Origin: Chromatocurvus sp964613795 | GTDB taxonomy: Bacteria; Pseudomonadota; Gammaproteobacteria; Pseudomonadales; Halieaceae | Assembly (NCBI GenBank): GCA_964613795.1 | Contig: CAZTJR010000001.1 | Location: forward strand, 62,001 to 126,000 | Reading direction: 5' to 3' | Length of the DNA: 64,000 nt | Shown here: positions 48,353 to 57,343 of the stretch, one piece after another | How the letters are laid out: each line of letters starts with the position of its first letter | Numbering within the stretch: position 1 is the first letter of the stretch | Made by a program: the position numbers and the translations under genes | Notes under the pieces: generated by a model | Database searches by the model: none | What the model saw: the letters and a program-made list of their open reading frames with translations, nothing else | Told to the model about the DNA's origin: nothing

Positions 48353-49789
48353 TCAGTTACTCCCGCTGGCAGGTGCGCGCTCACGGATACGGCGCTGCAG
48401 TTCCTCCACCCGGGCACGCGTCAGATCGAGCCGCAGCACCAGCAGCAGCGCTATCACGAACCCCGGCAATGTGCCGAGACCGAAGGCCCAGGCGAGCCCG
48501 TCCAGCACAGGCGCAGGCACATCGCCCGGGCGCATGTCTCCCGTCAGCCCGATCACATCCAGTACCACGCCGCCATAGACCGGTCCAAAGATCGATGCAA
48601 ACTTGTTGACGAAGTTGGCGGCAGCAAAAAAACCGCCTTCCTGTTTCAGCTCGTGCTCGAACTCGTGCTCGTCGGTAATGTCGGCGATAATCGACTGCGT
48701 CTGTATGGCGCGCAGTAAAAAGCAATACACGAATATCAGCATGAAAAGAAAGTTCAATGCGAAAATCACGGTTGTGCCGTTCGGCGGCAGCAGGTCGAGC
48801 ATACGTAGCGGATACAGCCACAGACAATTGAGAATGATGCCGATGACGGACAGCTGCATGAGCTGAAATTTTTCGAAGCGGCGACTCAGCGGCGTCAGTG
48901 TCATCATCACCAGAGCCACCGCCAGTAGACTTGGTACAGACAGAATGATGGACACTTCCCGCGTCGAAAACTCCCAGTAGTAGGTCCAGACCAGCATGTT
49001 CAGTGTGGCGACGGTGCCGTAGGCCACCATGTTGGCAATCTCGTAGCCCAGGACAAGGCGAAAGGAGCGATTGGCCAGGGTTCGCCGGATATCCAGCGTC
49101 AGATTACGCAGAGTGCCCCGTGTAGCGGGCGCACTCCCATTGTCCAGTGAACTGCGCATGTGTCGGCGTGTGCCGAGTGTGGTAATGCCCGCCATGAGCC
49201 ACACGGCAGCGCAGGAAAGCGCGCCATAAAGCGGATAGTTGTCGCGCTCGAAGCGTCCGTCCACGCTGCCATCGCTGGTGAAAATCAGCAGTAGAGCGGT
49301 AGCCGGGATCAGCACCGAAAAAAGAAATAGAAACGCCAGCCTGGCCCCTAGTATCTGGCTGCGCTCGTGATAATCACTGGTAATTTCCGCAGACAGCGCC
49401 AGATGAGGAATGGTGAAGGTAGTAATGAAGGTGCGGACCCAGAGTGACCAGAATAGCAGCCAGCCGGCAAGCATGGGCGTACTGGCGGTGACTGCGGCAG
49501 GCGGTGCGAACAGGCCGATAAAGCCCAGACCCATGGGCACTATGCTCGCCAGCATGAACGGATGACGACGGCCGAAGCGACTGCGCAAGCGGTCGGACAG
49601 CGTGCCTGCCAGTGGGTCGGAAATGCCGTCCCAGACCAGGCTCAGTGAGATAACGATACCCGTAATCGTGCCGTTCAGCCCCAGTACCTGGGTATAGAAC
49701 AGCAGCACGAACATAGTGTACGCAGCTTCCTTGATGGCGTAGACCGCACCGCCAGCGCCGTAGGCCACGCGGGATTTTATTGTCAGCAT
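48353..49789 (-). CDS. GPH-family (MelB-like) sugar:cation symporter
   Basis: 478 residues with 12 predicted hydrophobic helices of the major facilitator fold. The N-terminal YTQVLGLNGTITGIVISLSL and the loop DGISDPLAGTLSDRLRSRFG then RRHPFM are the GPH (glycoside-pentoside-hexuronide) family signatures. It probably imports a sugar or related glycoside with sodium or protons. ATG 49789 (MLTIKSRVAYG) fits family N-termini better than a start 24 bases upstream. Confidence 0.9.
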   Translation of the reverse strand: MLTIKSRVAYGAGGAVYAIKEAAYTMFVLLFYTQVLGLNGTITGIVISLSLVWDGISDPLAGTLSDRLRSRFGRRHPFMLASIVPMGLGFIGLFAPPAAVTASTPMLAGWLLFWSLWVRTFITTFTIPHLALSAEITSDYHERSQILGARLAFLFLFSVLIPATALLLIFTSDGSVDGRFERDNYPLYGALSCAAVWLMAGITTLGTRRHMRSSLDNGSAPATRGTLRNLTLDIRRTLANRSFRLVLGYEIANMVAYGTVATLNMLVWTYYWEFSTREVSIILSVPSLLAVALVMMTLTPLSRRFEKFQLMQLSVIGIILNCLWLYPLRMLDLLPPNGTTVIFALNFLFMLIFVYCFLLRAIQTQSIIADITDEHEFEHELKQEGGFFAAANFVNKFASIFGPVYGGVVLDVIGLTGDMRPGDVPAPVLDGLAWAFGLGTLPGFVIALLLVLRLDLTRARVEELQRRIRERAPASGSN

Positions 49790-49911
49790 GAAATGGTTTC
49801 CCAGGCGCCCCAAGTCTGGCTATCCCAGGACTGCCTGTAAAGCCCTGTTGAGGAGGCGCATCCGGCGACGCCTGCACTGCGTAAAACCGACACTCAGAAA
49901 GAGGGATTGCT

Positions 49912-50736
49912 GTGCCAGAGGGACCTGAAATACGCCGCGCCGCTGACCGGATTGAGGAGGTGCTCGCCGGGCGCATCATAGAATCGATCAGCTTCGGTCT
50001 GCCGCGACTGCAACACTATGCGAAGATTCTTCGCGGACAGCGCGTGCAGGCGCTGGAAACGCGTGGCAAGGCGCTGCTGACGCACTTTGAACATGACTGG
50101 ACGATCTATTCGCACAACCAGCTCTATGGTGTCTGGCGGATCGTTGCGCGGGACCGTCTGCCAGAGACTGGGCGTTCCCTGCGCATTGCGCTGCACACAA
50201 GCACACACAGCGCGCTGCTCTACAGTGCATCCGACATCAGCGTCTGGCCAACGCCCGAGATAAACCAGCATCCGTTTCTGTCACGAATTGGCCCTGATAT
50301 TCTTGCGCCGGATCTGCACTGGCGCGAGGTTGCGGCGCGACTTGCGTTGCCGGAATTTCGTCGCCGCCGACTCGAGGCGCTGTATCTGGATCAGCGCTTC
50401 CTGGCGGGCATTGGGAACTACCTGCGTGCTGAAATTCTGTTTGCTGCCAAACTGAACCCGCTGCGCAACGCTGCCAGCCTTGGCCGCGGAGAACGAGGTG
50501 CTCTGGCGCGTACAACGCTGGACGTCAGCCGGCGCAGCTACGCCACGGCGGGCATCACTTTGCCGGCTCGCTTGGCAAAACGCCTTGTTTCACAGGGTTT
50601 GCGACGCGAGCAGCGTCGCTTTTTCGTCTTTGGTCGTGAAGGAAAGCCCTGCTACCGCTGCGGTGCTGAGATTGCCCGTGCGGAAACCGGTGGTCGAAGA
50701 CTTTACTGGTGTCCGGAGTGTCAGCCAGCGCTGTAG
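49912..50736 (+). CDS. nei: Endonuclease VIII (Nei) DNA glycosylase/AP lyase
   Basis: 274 residues starting with GTG, giving the N-terminal PEGPEIRRAADRIEEVL with catalytic Pro2 and Glu3. The central EALYLDQRFLAGIGNYLRAE helix-two-turn-helix and the C-terminal zinc finger (CYRCGAEIARAETGGRRLYW then CPEC) are intact. It removes oxidised pyrimidines and nicks the abasic site. The zinc finger and Pro-Glu start place it in the Fpg/Nei family, and the overall pattern is closer to Nei than to MutM. Confidence 0.95.
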   Translation: MPEGPEIRRAADRIEEVLAGRIIESISFGLPRLQHYAKILRGQRVQALETRGKALLTHFEHDWTIYSHNQLYGVWRIVARDRLPETGRSLRIALHTSTHSALLYSASDISVWPTPEINQHPFLSRIGPDILAPDLHWREVAARLALPEFRRRRLEALYLDQRFLAGIGNYLRAEILFAAKLNPLRNAASLGRGERGALARTTLDVSRRSYATAGITLPARLAKRLVSQGLRREQRRFFVFGREGKPCYRCGAEIARAETGGRRLYWCPECQPAL

Positions 50737-50833
50737 CTCGGTGGGAGCTGTTCACAAAAATTACTGTTACTTATGGGCATATAGCACCTAAACTATGTGT
50801 GTGTTTCAGAGTAATAAACGGAGTTCACACATT

Positions 50834-51607
50834 ATGCTGGATAAAGAATTGGCCCAGGCGACAAAGCTTGCACAACAGGCGAACAAGCGTGTTGAGAAGT
50901 TGCGTGGCAGGCTGCTGAAGGAAACGGAAAAAGCCCACGCAGGGCTCAAGCGCGACCTGACGGCCGCCCGTAAAAAGCACAGTGAGGCGACGACACGTCT
51001 GAATCAGGCCCGTGCTGCGATGCGCTCGAAGTCTTCCAGCGTGAATCAACGCCGTGTTGATGATCTGCTCAAGCAGGTGCAGGAACTGACGGACAGCATG
51101 GGCAGTATGGCACGAGCGGCCTACGACTACGCGGAGAGGCTGGTGCCCATCCGTGCAGATCTGGCGCTGGAAACCCGTAAGGCGCAGGCGGCAGAGCGCG
51201 CCGCCGAGGTCGTGGAGAAGGCGACGAAGCGTCAGCGCAGCAGCACGGCGGCATCGGATACCGCTGCCGCAAAAACGCGCAAGAAGGCGCCCGCGAAAAA
51301 AACCGCGGCCGGCAAGAAGGCCGCAGTGAGCAAGAAAGCACCTGTAAAAAAAGCACCCGTGAAGAAAGCCCCTGTTAAGAAAGCATCCGTTAAAAAAGCA
51401 CCTGTCAAAAAAGCACCCGTTAAAAAAGCGGCAGTGAAAAAGACCCCCGCGAAGAAAGTGCCTGCGAAGAAAGCTGCATCAGGAACAGCCGCTGCCAAAG
51501 CGGCGACCGTTAAGCAGAGCGCAGCTGCATCAACAGCGGCAGCACCGGCAAAGCGACGCGGACCAGGACGGCCAAAGGCGGCACCGAAACGGCCTGAAGA
51601 CAGCTGA
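50834..51607 (+). CDS. AlgP/histone H1-like Lys-Ala-Pro-rich protein
   Basis: 257 residues from ATG 50834, which has GGAG 10 bases upstream; a start 39 bases earlier is possible. Residues about 1-130 form a helical, charged coiled-coil domain. Residues about 145-215 are a low-complexity basic tail with repeated KKAPV units, and the last part carries a GPGRPK AT-hook-like motif at about 243-248. The composition resembles AlgP of Pseudomonas and eukaryotic linker histone tails. It is probably a nucleoid-associated DNA-binding protein. Repeat number may vary between strains. Confidence 0.85.
   Translation: MLDKELAQATKLAQQANKRVEKLRGRLLKETEKAHAGLKRDLTAARKKHSEATTRLNQARAAMRSKSSSVNQRRVDDLLKQVQELTDSMGSMARAAYDYAERLVPIRADLALETRKAQAAERAAEVVEKATKRQRSSTAASDTAAAKTRKKAPAKKTAAGKKAAVSKKAPVKKAPVKKAPVKKASVKKAPVKKAPVKKAAVKKTPAKKVPAKKAASGTAAAKAATVKQSAAASTAAAPAKRRGPGRPKAAPKRPEDS
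51332..51473 (+). repeat. In-frame tandem repeats encoding KKAPV-type units
   Basis: About nine imperfect 15-base units in the 3' half of the AlgP-like gene, each encoding Lys-Lys-Ala-Pro-Val or a close variant (KKASV, KKAAV, KKTPA, KKVPA). Units keep frame. Copy number could change by recombination or slippage without frameshift. Confidence 0.85.
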
Positions 51608-51620
51608 GCGACAGAGCTGC

Positions 51621-51650
51621 CCGCGCCTGCCCACTCGGGGACAGGCGCGG
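51621..51650. terminator. Hairpin in convergent intergenic region, no U-tract
   Basis: CCGCGCCTG (51621-51629) pairs exactly with CAGGCGCGG (51642-51650). The 12-base loop can itself form a short CCC/GGG stem. It lies just after the AlgP-like stop and before the convergent sugar dehydrogenase stop. The lack of a T run makes a classical rho-independent terminator doubtful. Confidence 0.4.
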
Positions 51651-51687
51651 CAAGCGTCCTGAATTACCGTGGGCAATACTCACTTCT

Positions 51688-52797
51688 TCATTCCCTCGGG
51701 ATAACGCGAATCAGCCTGCCGTCGTCACTGTCGGTCAACAGGTAAAGGTAACCATCCGGCGCAAAGCGCACATCCCGAACCCGTGCGTTCACCTCACCGA
51801 ACAAGGCATGCTCGGCAATCACCTTGCCGTTCCGCATGACGAGGCGCCTTACTTCCCGGTTTACCAGCGCGCCCACAAACAGATCATCCCGCCACTGAGG
51901 AAAGTGGTCGCCGCGGTACAGGGCCATGCCCGAGGGTGCGATGCTGGGCGTCCACAGCCAGTCAGGCTGCTGCATGTCGGGTGCTTCGGTGAACGGCGAT
52001 ACGTAAGCGCCGCTGTAATCCATGCCATAGGTGATAGCCGGCCAGCCATAGTTGCCGGCGGGTTGAATGATATTCAGTTCATCACCACCCCGCGGTCCGT
52101 GTTCATGGAGATAGACGGTGCCGGTATCTGCATCGACAACGAGTCCCTGAGGATTGCGATGACCGTAACTCCAGATGCGCTCGCTGCCTGGGTCTTGAAA
52201 AGGGTTGTCTGCGGGAACGCGGCCATCCTCATTGATGCGAAGAACCTTGCCCATTTCACTGCTGAGTGACTGTGCAGACTCACGGTAATCGAAGCCTTCA
52301 CCGGTGGTGAGCAGCAGGGTGCCGTCGGGCAGAAACGCCAGTCTCCCGCCGTAATGCTGCGCCGTGTCTTTCCGCGGCGAAACCCTCAGGATCTGCCTGC
52401 CATCGACCAGTACCCCGCCCTGCAGTCGCGCACGAAACACGGCCGTGCTGTTGGCGGCGGCACTGCCATCGGCGTAACTCAGGTAGACCAGACCATTCTC
52501 TGGAAACGCGGGATGCAGAACAATATCAAAGAATCCACCCTGACCGGCGACATAGGTCTGCGGAACGCCTCGAACGGCGCGTGTCTCGCCGTCTGCATTG
52601 ATATGCAGTAGCCGACCGCGGCGCTCTGTCACGAGGAATTCCCCGGAGGGCAGCTGTGTCATCGACCAGGGATGGTCCAGCCCCCCCGCAACAGTTTCCA
52701 GTTGATAGTTTTCCGCGCTGTGGGTCGAGGGTGCCACGCTATACAGCACCAGTAGCAGGAGCACGCCTGCGCGAAACGACCTTGCTGTTATCGGCAT
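51688..52797 (-). CDS. PQQ-dependent aldose sugar dehydrogenase-like beta-propeller (YliI family)
   Basis: 369 residues from ATG 52797, with AGGAGAA upstream. A signal peptide (about 1-28) leads to a six-bladed propeller. LDHPWSMTQLPSGEFLVTER, SYGHRNPQGLVVD and the HEHGPRGGDELNIIQPAGNY stretch are signatures of soluble aldose sugar dehydrogenase that binds PQQ. It would oxidise aldose sugars in the periplasm and pass electrons to the respiratory chain. PQQ synthesis genes are not in the window. A longer frame upstream lacks family content. Confidence 0.9.
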   Translation of the reverse strand: MPITARSFRAGVLLLLVLYSVAPSTHSAENYQLETVAGGLDHPWSMTQLPSGEFLVTERRGRLLHINADGETRAVRGVPQTYVAGQGGFFDIVLHPAFPENGLVYLSYADGSAAANSTAVFRARLQGGVLVDGRQILRVSPRKDTAQHYGGRLAFLPDGTLLLTTGEGFDYRESAQSLSSEMGKVLRINEDGRVPADNPFQDPGSERIWSYGHRNPQGLVVDADTGTVYLHEHGPRGGDELNIIQPAGNYGWPAITYGMDYSGAYVSPFTEAPDMQQPDWLWTPSIAPSGMALYRGDHFPQWRDDLFVGALVNREVRRLVMRNGKVIAEHALFGEVNARVRDVRFAPDGYLYLLTDSDDGRLIRVIPRE

Positions 52798-52858
52798 CGC
52801 TTTTCTCCTGTCGCCTGACGGTTCATTATAGCCTCGGTCTATTTCGGGGTTGTCCCGC

Positions 52859-53293
52859 ATGCTGTGTGTGCTCAAAGCCTATATCGCCTCTGTTTTCATC
52901 GCGTATCTGCTGGCCAGCGTTGCTGCTACGCAGGTGGTGCTGTCGCATGTCTCTGCGATGGGCGTCGGCGTTTCCCCGGCTGATCGCCTGTTCGCCAGTC
53001 TTCACGACCTGCTGGGTCTGGCGTCGAGTTATCTTGTGTTGATCGCTGCGGCCTTTGCGCTGGCAATGCCCGTGGCCGCCGGCCTGTGTCGGCGTCTGCC
53101 GCATCAGCGTGCCCTGTTGTATGCGCTGGCGGGCTTTACGGCGATTGTGGCCCTGCACATGATCATGAAAGCGGTTCTCGGGGTCAGTGGGATTGCCGCG
53201 ACACGCTCCCTGCCTGGCCTCTTGTCCCAGGGCGCTGCCGGTGCGGTCGGCGGGCTGTGCTTCCACCTGCTGACACCGCGTCGCGATACGTGA
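52859..53293 (+). CDS. Small integral membrane protein, function unknown
   Basis: 144 residues from ATG 52859 (a TTG 9 bases upstream is possible). Four hydrophobic segments at about 5-27, 48-75, 85-107 and 118-138 indicate a four-helix membrane protein. No motif identifies a family. It is divergent from the sugar dehydrogenase and ends one base before the convergent subtilase gene, with no clear operon partner. Confidence 0.7.
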   Translation: MLCVLKAYIASVFIAYLLASVAATQVVLSHVSAMGVGVSPADRLFASLHDLLGLASSYLVLIAAAFALAMPVAAGLCRRLPHQRALLYALAGFTAIVALHMIMKAVLGVSGIAATRSLPGLLSQGAAGAVGGLCFHLLTPRRDT

Positions 53294-56176
53294 TTACCGC
53301 GTTCGACGGAGGGTCGGTGTGACCGTCGTTGCAGGTGCAGCACTTTGCCGGCCAGGTATAGCAATCTGGTATTCGACCGGAAAATCGACATCATCGATAT
53401 CACGGTCAACGCGCAGGCGCCGTGGCTGGTCCAGTGTCAATAATGCGCCGCAGGCTTCCCCGGCATCACAGATTCTCAGGTTGTTATTGAGGTCTGTGCC
53501 GGCAAACAGAAGATAGTCGCCGGCAGGGACACGCTGCATCTGAAATCGATAGCCGTCGCTGCTGCGCGCGAGCGTCTGTGCAATCACGCTGTCTTCCTCG
53601 GCGTCATAGAGCAGCACGTAAAGGGTGCCGAGTTCTGCATCCTCGTTGCTCCCCACGGTCAGAAGGACCTTGATGCGCAGCGTGTTGGCGGTAGAGCGCG
53701 CGAGGATTTCTCCACGGTAAATGCCATCGTCCAGCGCGCTGCGGTCCACCCGGACCTGATAGCGCCCAAGTCCGTCGCTGTCGGTAGTCTGCGCACGCAC
53801 CGTGAGCCAGTCGGCGTTGGTTGTCAGTGACATCACCCGCGCCTTTCCGGTTCCCGCCAAAACGAGCTGCAGTGTATCGGCGTCGCCGCCGAAGTTGAGG
53901 ACATCGCTGGACACGCTGATCGAAGGCGCCTGCGCAATCGTGTCTCCCATCGCCGAGAGGGCGGCGTCGACGGCTTTGCGGGCATTGATGATGCCGACAC
54001 CGAACTCATCGTCGCGTCCGGGGTCGCCGGCATCGTCGGTCAGTTCGCCGGCTGCCAGCAAGCTGGCGATGTTGTCGGCGCTCAGCTGCGGATTGACGCT
54101 TTTCATCAGCGCCAGTACCGCAGACACATGCGGTGTGGCCATTGATGTCCCGCTGATGAAGGTGTAGGCAAAGCTGGCGTCGGCGGCGCCGGTGCTGAGA
54201 ACCCCGTCGGGATAGCCGTCCCCGGTAACGTCATTGCCGCTGTCGCCTCCCGGCGCCGCGAGATCGATGCTGCTGCCGCGGTTGGAGTAGGGCGCAAGGT
54301 TGCGTTGGGCATCTATCGCACTGACGGAAAACACGTCGGCATAGCTCGCCGGGTAATCGGGCTCGCTGCTGGCCTCGTTCCCGGCGGCGGCGACCACGCT
54401 GATGCCGCGGCGACGTACTTCCCGGTACAGGTCGCGATTGAACTGGCTGAATCCCTCGCCCCCCAGACTCAGGTTGATGATGTCGGCGCGCTGTGCGGGC
54501 AGTGTGCCGGAGTCGTTGGCCAGGCCGGCGGCAAAGCGCACGGCCTGGCCGATGTCGTAGCTGGTGCCGGCGCCGTCGTTACCGAGTGCGCGCAGCGGCA
54601 TGACACGAACGCCCCAGGCCGCGCCGACAACGCCGATGCGGTTATTGCCGGCCGCCGCCACCGTGCCGGTGACGTGGGTGCCATGGAAATCGCCGCTCAG
54701 ATCACCTGTGCCAATGTCTTCCGCGTCGGGGTCGATACCGTCGCCGTCACCGGCGCTTTCAGGATCGCGAATGAAATCGTAGCCGGGAACCAGCTGTCCC
54801 CTTAGGTCGGGATGGTCGCTGAGAACTCCCGTGTCCACGACAGCGACGATCACTTCCGGATTGCCGTTCGTGACCTGCCAGGCGGCAGGCAGATTGATCA
54901 GCGGGTAGTGCCACTGTAGAGGATAGGCCTCGTCGTTGGGTGTGGTCCGTGCCGACACGCGGTAGTTCGGCTCGGCCGCTGCCACGGCGGGCTCTCGCGC
55001 CAGACGCTTGATACTGACCAGCGTACGCCAGATATCGCGCAGGCTGTCGTCCGCGATTGCCCTGCGGCGCTCGCGAAGCCGGCCAAGGCGACTGGGCGCG
55101 CTGGTCTCTGGCAGCCTGAACAGGCCATTGCGCCCGCGGCCGCCGGCAATGCGCCGGGCAGCGAGTTCGTCTGATAGTCCTGTTTCCGAGGCAGCGGGGT
55201 TGAGCGCAGGATCAGTCTCGCCGGCGTTGTAATGAATAATGGCCTGGTCCGGCAGGACATTGGCGTAGCGCTTTGCCGCCGGCAACACCGGAACACTACT
55301 GCCAATGGCGAGGTTGTAGAGGGTGGCGCCCGCAAACAGCGAGACGTTGACGAAGTAAATGCCGTCTGCCGGCACCGATACCGACTCGATCTCCGCGGTG
55401 TCGATGGAAAAATCCACAAGACTGCCCGCGGTGTCGTAAAGGTACAGGTCGGCATCGGCGCTGGCGGCATTCGCTACGAGCAGGGTAATGCTTTGGCCCT
55501 GAAACAGCTTGACGCGATAAAAATCCTCGACATCGCCTGTCACCAGCGAGCGTCCTTCGGCGCCGCTGCCGGGCTCGTTCAGGTAGCCACCGACGGTGGT
55601 CGGGTTGGGCAGTGGCTGGGCGTTGTCGACGCTGTTGTTGGCGGCGCTGGCGTTGAGCGGGTCATTGGTGGTGAGATCCAGCGACTGGCTGGCGCTGGCA
55701 TTGAGACGACCACTGACCGTGAAGCGGGGGGTGTCCGTCGAGGGCTGCACAGTGACCGATACGGAGCCGGTACCTACGTCCCCGTCGTTGTCTGTCACCC
55801 TCAATGAGAAGGCAAGTGGCGTCGGCTCGCTCACTGCCGGCGCCGTGAAGCTGGCGGTGGCCTGGGTATTGCCGTTCAGCGGCACGGCGGTGCCACTGGT
55901 CTGGGACCAGGCATAACTGCTGATGCGGCCATCGGGATCGCTGCTGGCGCCGCCATCCAGAATCACCGTCTCTCCCGAGCTGGCGCTTTCTGGCGCTTCG
56001 ATGAGTACCTGGGGAACCAGGTTGGCGACAGCGGCGGGAGGCGCGCCGGCAGCACCCCCCCCGCCGCCGCCACCACCGCAGGCAGTCAGGATGCCTGCAA
56101 GCGCTATCGCGGCCAGTCTATACGGCGCGTGGCCGCGGCGCCTGCCAACAGCGCGGAGGGATGGACAGCCTGTCAC
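53294..56176 (-). CDS. Subtilisin-like (S8) protease lipoprotein with PKD and PPC domains
   Basis: 960 residues. The N-terminus is a lipoprotein signal with lipobox LTAC (Cys about 33), followed by a glycine run. Next come a PKD-like beta-sandwich (about 52-146, with DPDGRISSYAWSQ and RVTDNDGD), a pre-peptidase C-terminal-type (PPC) domain (about 180-290) and an inhibitor/propeptide-like region (about 300-410). The S8 catalytic domain spans about 420-740: Asp in VVDTG at about 448, His in DFHGTHVTG at about 498, oxyanion Asn near 600 and Ser in SGTSMATPH at about 678. A beta-rich C-terminal part follows. It is a secreted or surface protease, probably nutritional. Confidence 0.93.
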   Translation of the reverse strand: MTGCPSLRAVGRRRGHAPYRLAAIALAGILTACGGGGGGGGAAGAPPAAVANLVPQVLIEAPESASSGETVILDGGASSDPDGRISSYAWSQTSGTAVPLNGNTQATASFTAPAVSEPTPLAFSLRVTDNDGDVGTGSVSVTVQPSTDTPRFTVSGRLNASASQSLDLTTNDPLNASAANNSVDNAQPLPNPTTVGGYLNEPGSGAEGRSLVTGDVEDFYRVKLFQGQSITLLVANAASADADLYLYDTAGSLVDFSIDTAEIESVSVPADGIYFVNVSLFAGATLYNLAIGSSVPVLPAAKRYANVLPDQAIIHYNAGETDPALNPAASETGLSDELAARRIAGGRGRNGLFRLPETSAPSRLGRLRERRRAIADDSLRDIWRTLVSIKRLAREPAVAAAEPNYRVSARTTPNDEAYPLQWHYPLINLPAAWQVTNGNPEVIVAVVDTGVLSDHPDLRGQLVPGYDFIRDPESAGDGDGIDPDAEDIGTGDLSGDFHGTHVTGTVAAAGNNRIGVVGAAWGVRVMPLRALGNDGAGTSYDIGQAVRFAAGLANDSGTLPAQRADIINLSLGGEGFSQFNRDLYREVRRRGISVVAAAGNEASSEPDYPASYADVFSVSAIDAQRNLAPYSNRGSSIDLAAPGGDSGNDVTGDGYPDGVLSTGAADASFAYTFISGTSMATPHVSAVLALMKSVNPQLSADNIASLLAAGELTDDAGDPGRDDEFGVGIINARKAVDAALSAMGDTIAQAPSISVSSDVLNFGGDADTLQLVLAGTGKARVMSLTTNADWLTVRAQTTDSDGLGRYQVRVDRSALDDGIYRGEILARSTANTLRIKVLLTVGSNEDAELGTLYVLLYDAEEDSVIAQTLARSSDGYRFQMQRVPAGDYLLFAGTDLNNNLRICDAGEACGALLTLDQPRRLRVDRDIDDVDFPVEYQIAIPGRQSAAPATTVTPTLRRTR

Positions 56177-56181
56177 TTGAC

Positions 56182-57192
56182 TCAGTCCGTCGTCATGCGC
56201 AGCAGAATCTTGCCCATATGCTCGCTATTCTCCATGCGGGCATGGGCGTCTGCGGCCTCCACCATTGGAAAAACGCTGTCAATCACAGGCTGTATCGCCC
56301 CGCTGTTCAGATGTGGGTAAACGTGCTCCAGCACTTGCTCAACCATCACAGCCTTCTGGGCAAAGGTCTGCGCGCGCAGCGTCGACCCGGTCAGGGTGAC
56401 GCGCTTCAGCAGGAGGGGGGCAAAGTTGACCGTGGCCTGGAAGCCACGAATAAAGGCAATGGATACGATCCGGCCCTCCGCTGCCACAACGTCGAGATTC
56501 TTCTGGATGTAGTCACCGCCGACCATGTCGAGAATCACATTGACTGCGCCCTTTAGGCCCAGTGTCTCTATTTCCGCGGCGAAATCCTGCTCGCTGTAAT
56601 TAAATGTGTGGCTGGCACCGAGGTCGAGCAGGGCGCTGCATTTGGCGGCGCTGCCAGCGGTGCTTAGCACGGTGGCGCCGAGGGCGCTGGCAATGCCAAT
56701 CCCAAGCGTGCCAATACCGCTGGCACCGCCGTGGATCAGAACGGTCTCGCCAGCCTGCAGGCCACATCGCTGATAAAGATTGTGCCAGATGGTGAGCAGC
56801 GCTTCCGGCAGCGCTGCCGCCTGCGCCAGGCTGAAACCCGTGGGGACGGGCAGGCACTGACCGACAGGTGCAATCGTGTAATCCGCATAACCGCCGCCAT
56901 GAGTCAGGGCGCAGAGCCTGTCGCCGACCTGCCAGTCGCCCGCCTGGCTGCCGCGGGCGACAACGGTGCCGGCGACCTCAAGACCCAGTATAGGTGAGGC
57001 ATCCGCGGGTGGCGGATAGAGCCCCTTACGCTGCAGAAGGTCAGCGCGATTGAGGCCGGCGTGGTCCACACGGATAAGAACCTGGTCTGCCGCTGGTACT
57101 GGCATGGCTTCCCGGGCCATCCCGAGTGACTCGCCATCGCGATCAACAGTGACCACGCAGCGCTCGGCTGGCAGTGTTTCCTGTCGTTGCAT
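56182..57192 (-). CDS. Zinc-type NAD(P)H:quinone oxidoreductase (PIG3/Qor-like)
   Basis: 336 residues of the medium-chain dehydrogenase/reductase superfamily. DHAGLNRADLLQRKGLYPPP is the PIG3-type N-terminal landmark, and GETVLIHGGASGIGTLGIGI the NADPH-binding motif. The usual Zn-binding Cys cluster is absent, as expected for quinone oxidoreductases. It reduces quinones or related electrophiles. It lies 5 bases downstream of the subtilase start region on the same strand and is divergent from the iron alcohol dehydrogenase. Confidence 0.9.
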   Translation of the reverse strand: MQRQETLPAERCVVTVDRDGESLGMAREAMPVPAADQVLIRVDHAGLNRADLLQRKGLYPPPADASPILGLEVAGTVVARGSQAGDWQVGDRLCALTHGGGYADYTIAPVGQCLPVPTGFSLAQAAALPEALLTIWHNLYQRCGLQAGETVLIHGGASGIGTLGIGIASALGATVLSTAGSAAKCSALLDLGASHTFNYSEQDFAAEIETLGLKGAVNVILDMVGGDYIQKNLDVVAAEGRIVSIAFIRGFQATVNFAPLLLKRVTLTGSTLRAQTFAQKAVMVEQVLEHVYPHLNSGAIQPVIDSVFPMVEAADAHARMENSEHMGKILLRMTTD

Positions 57193-57343
57193 GCTGCTCT
57201 TCCCCTGTTACGGTTTCCGCGCTCCGCGGTGGGTATCCGCTGGCGCCATGGCTTGCTACTCTTTCCGGCGCGTTGTCAGCGCGTCAACACGGCAATACGT
57301 CGTCGCAGCGACGCGTTAATCGATCACAATAAGGCTAATCATC

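Noticed and set aside
51332..51473. Possible CRISPR-like array
   Set aside because: Repeat units are 15 bases, in frame, without spacers, and encode a Lys-Ala-Pro tail.
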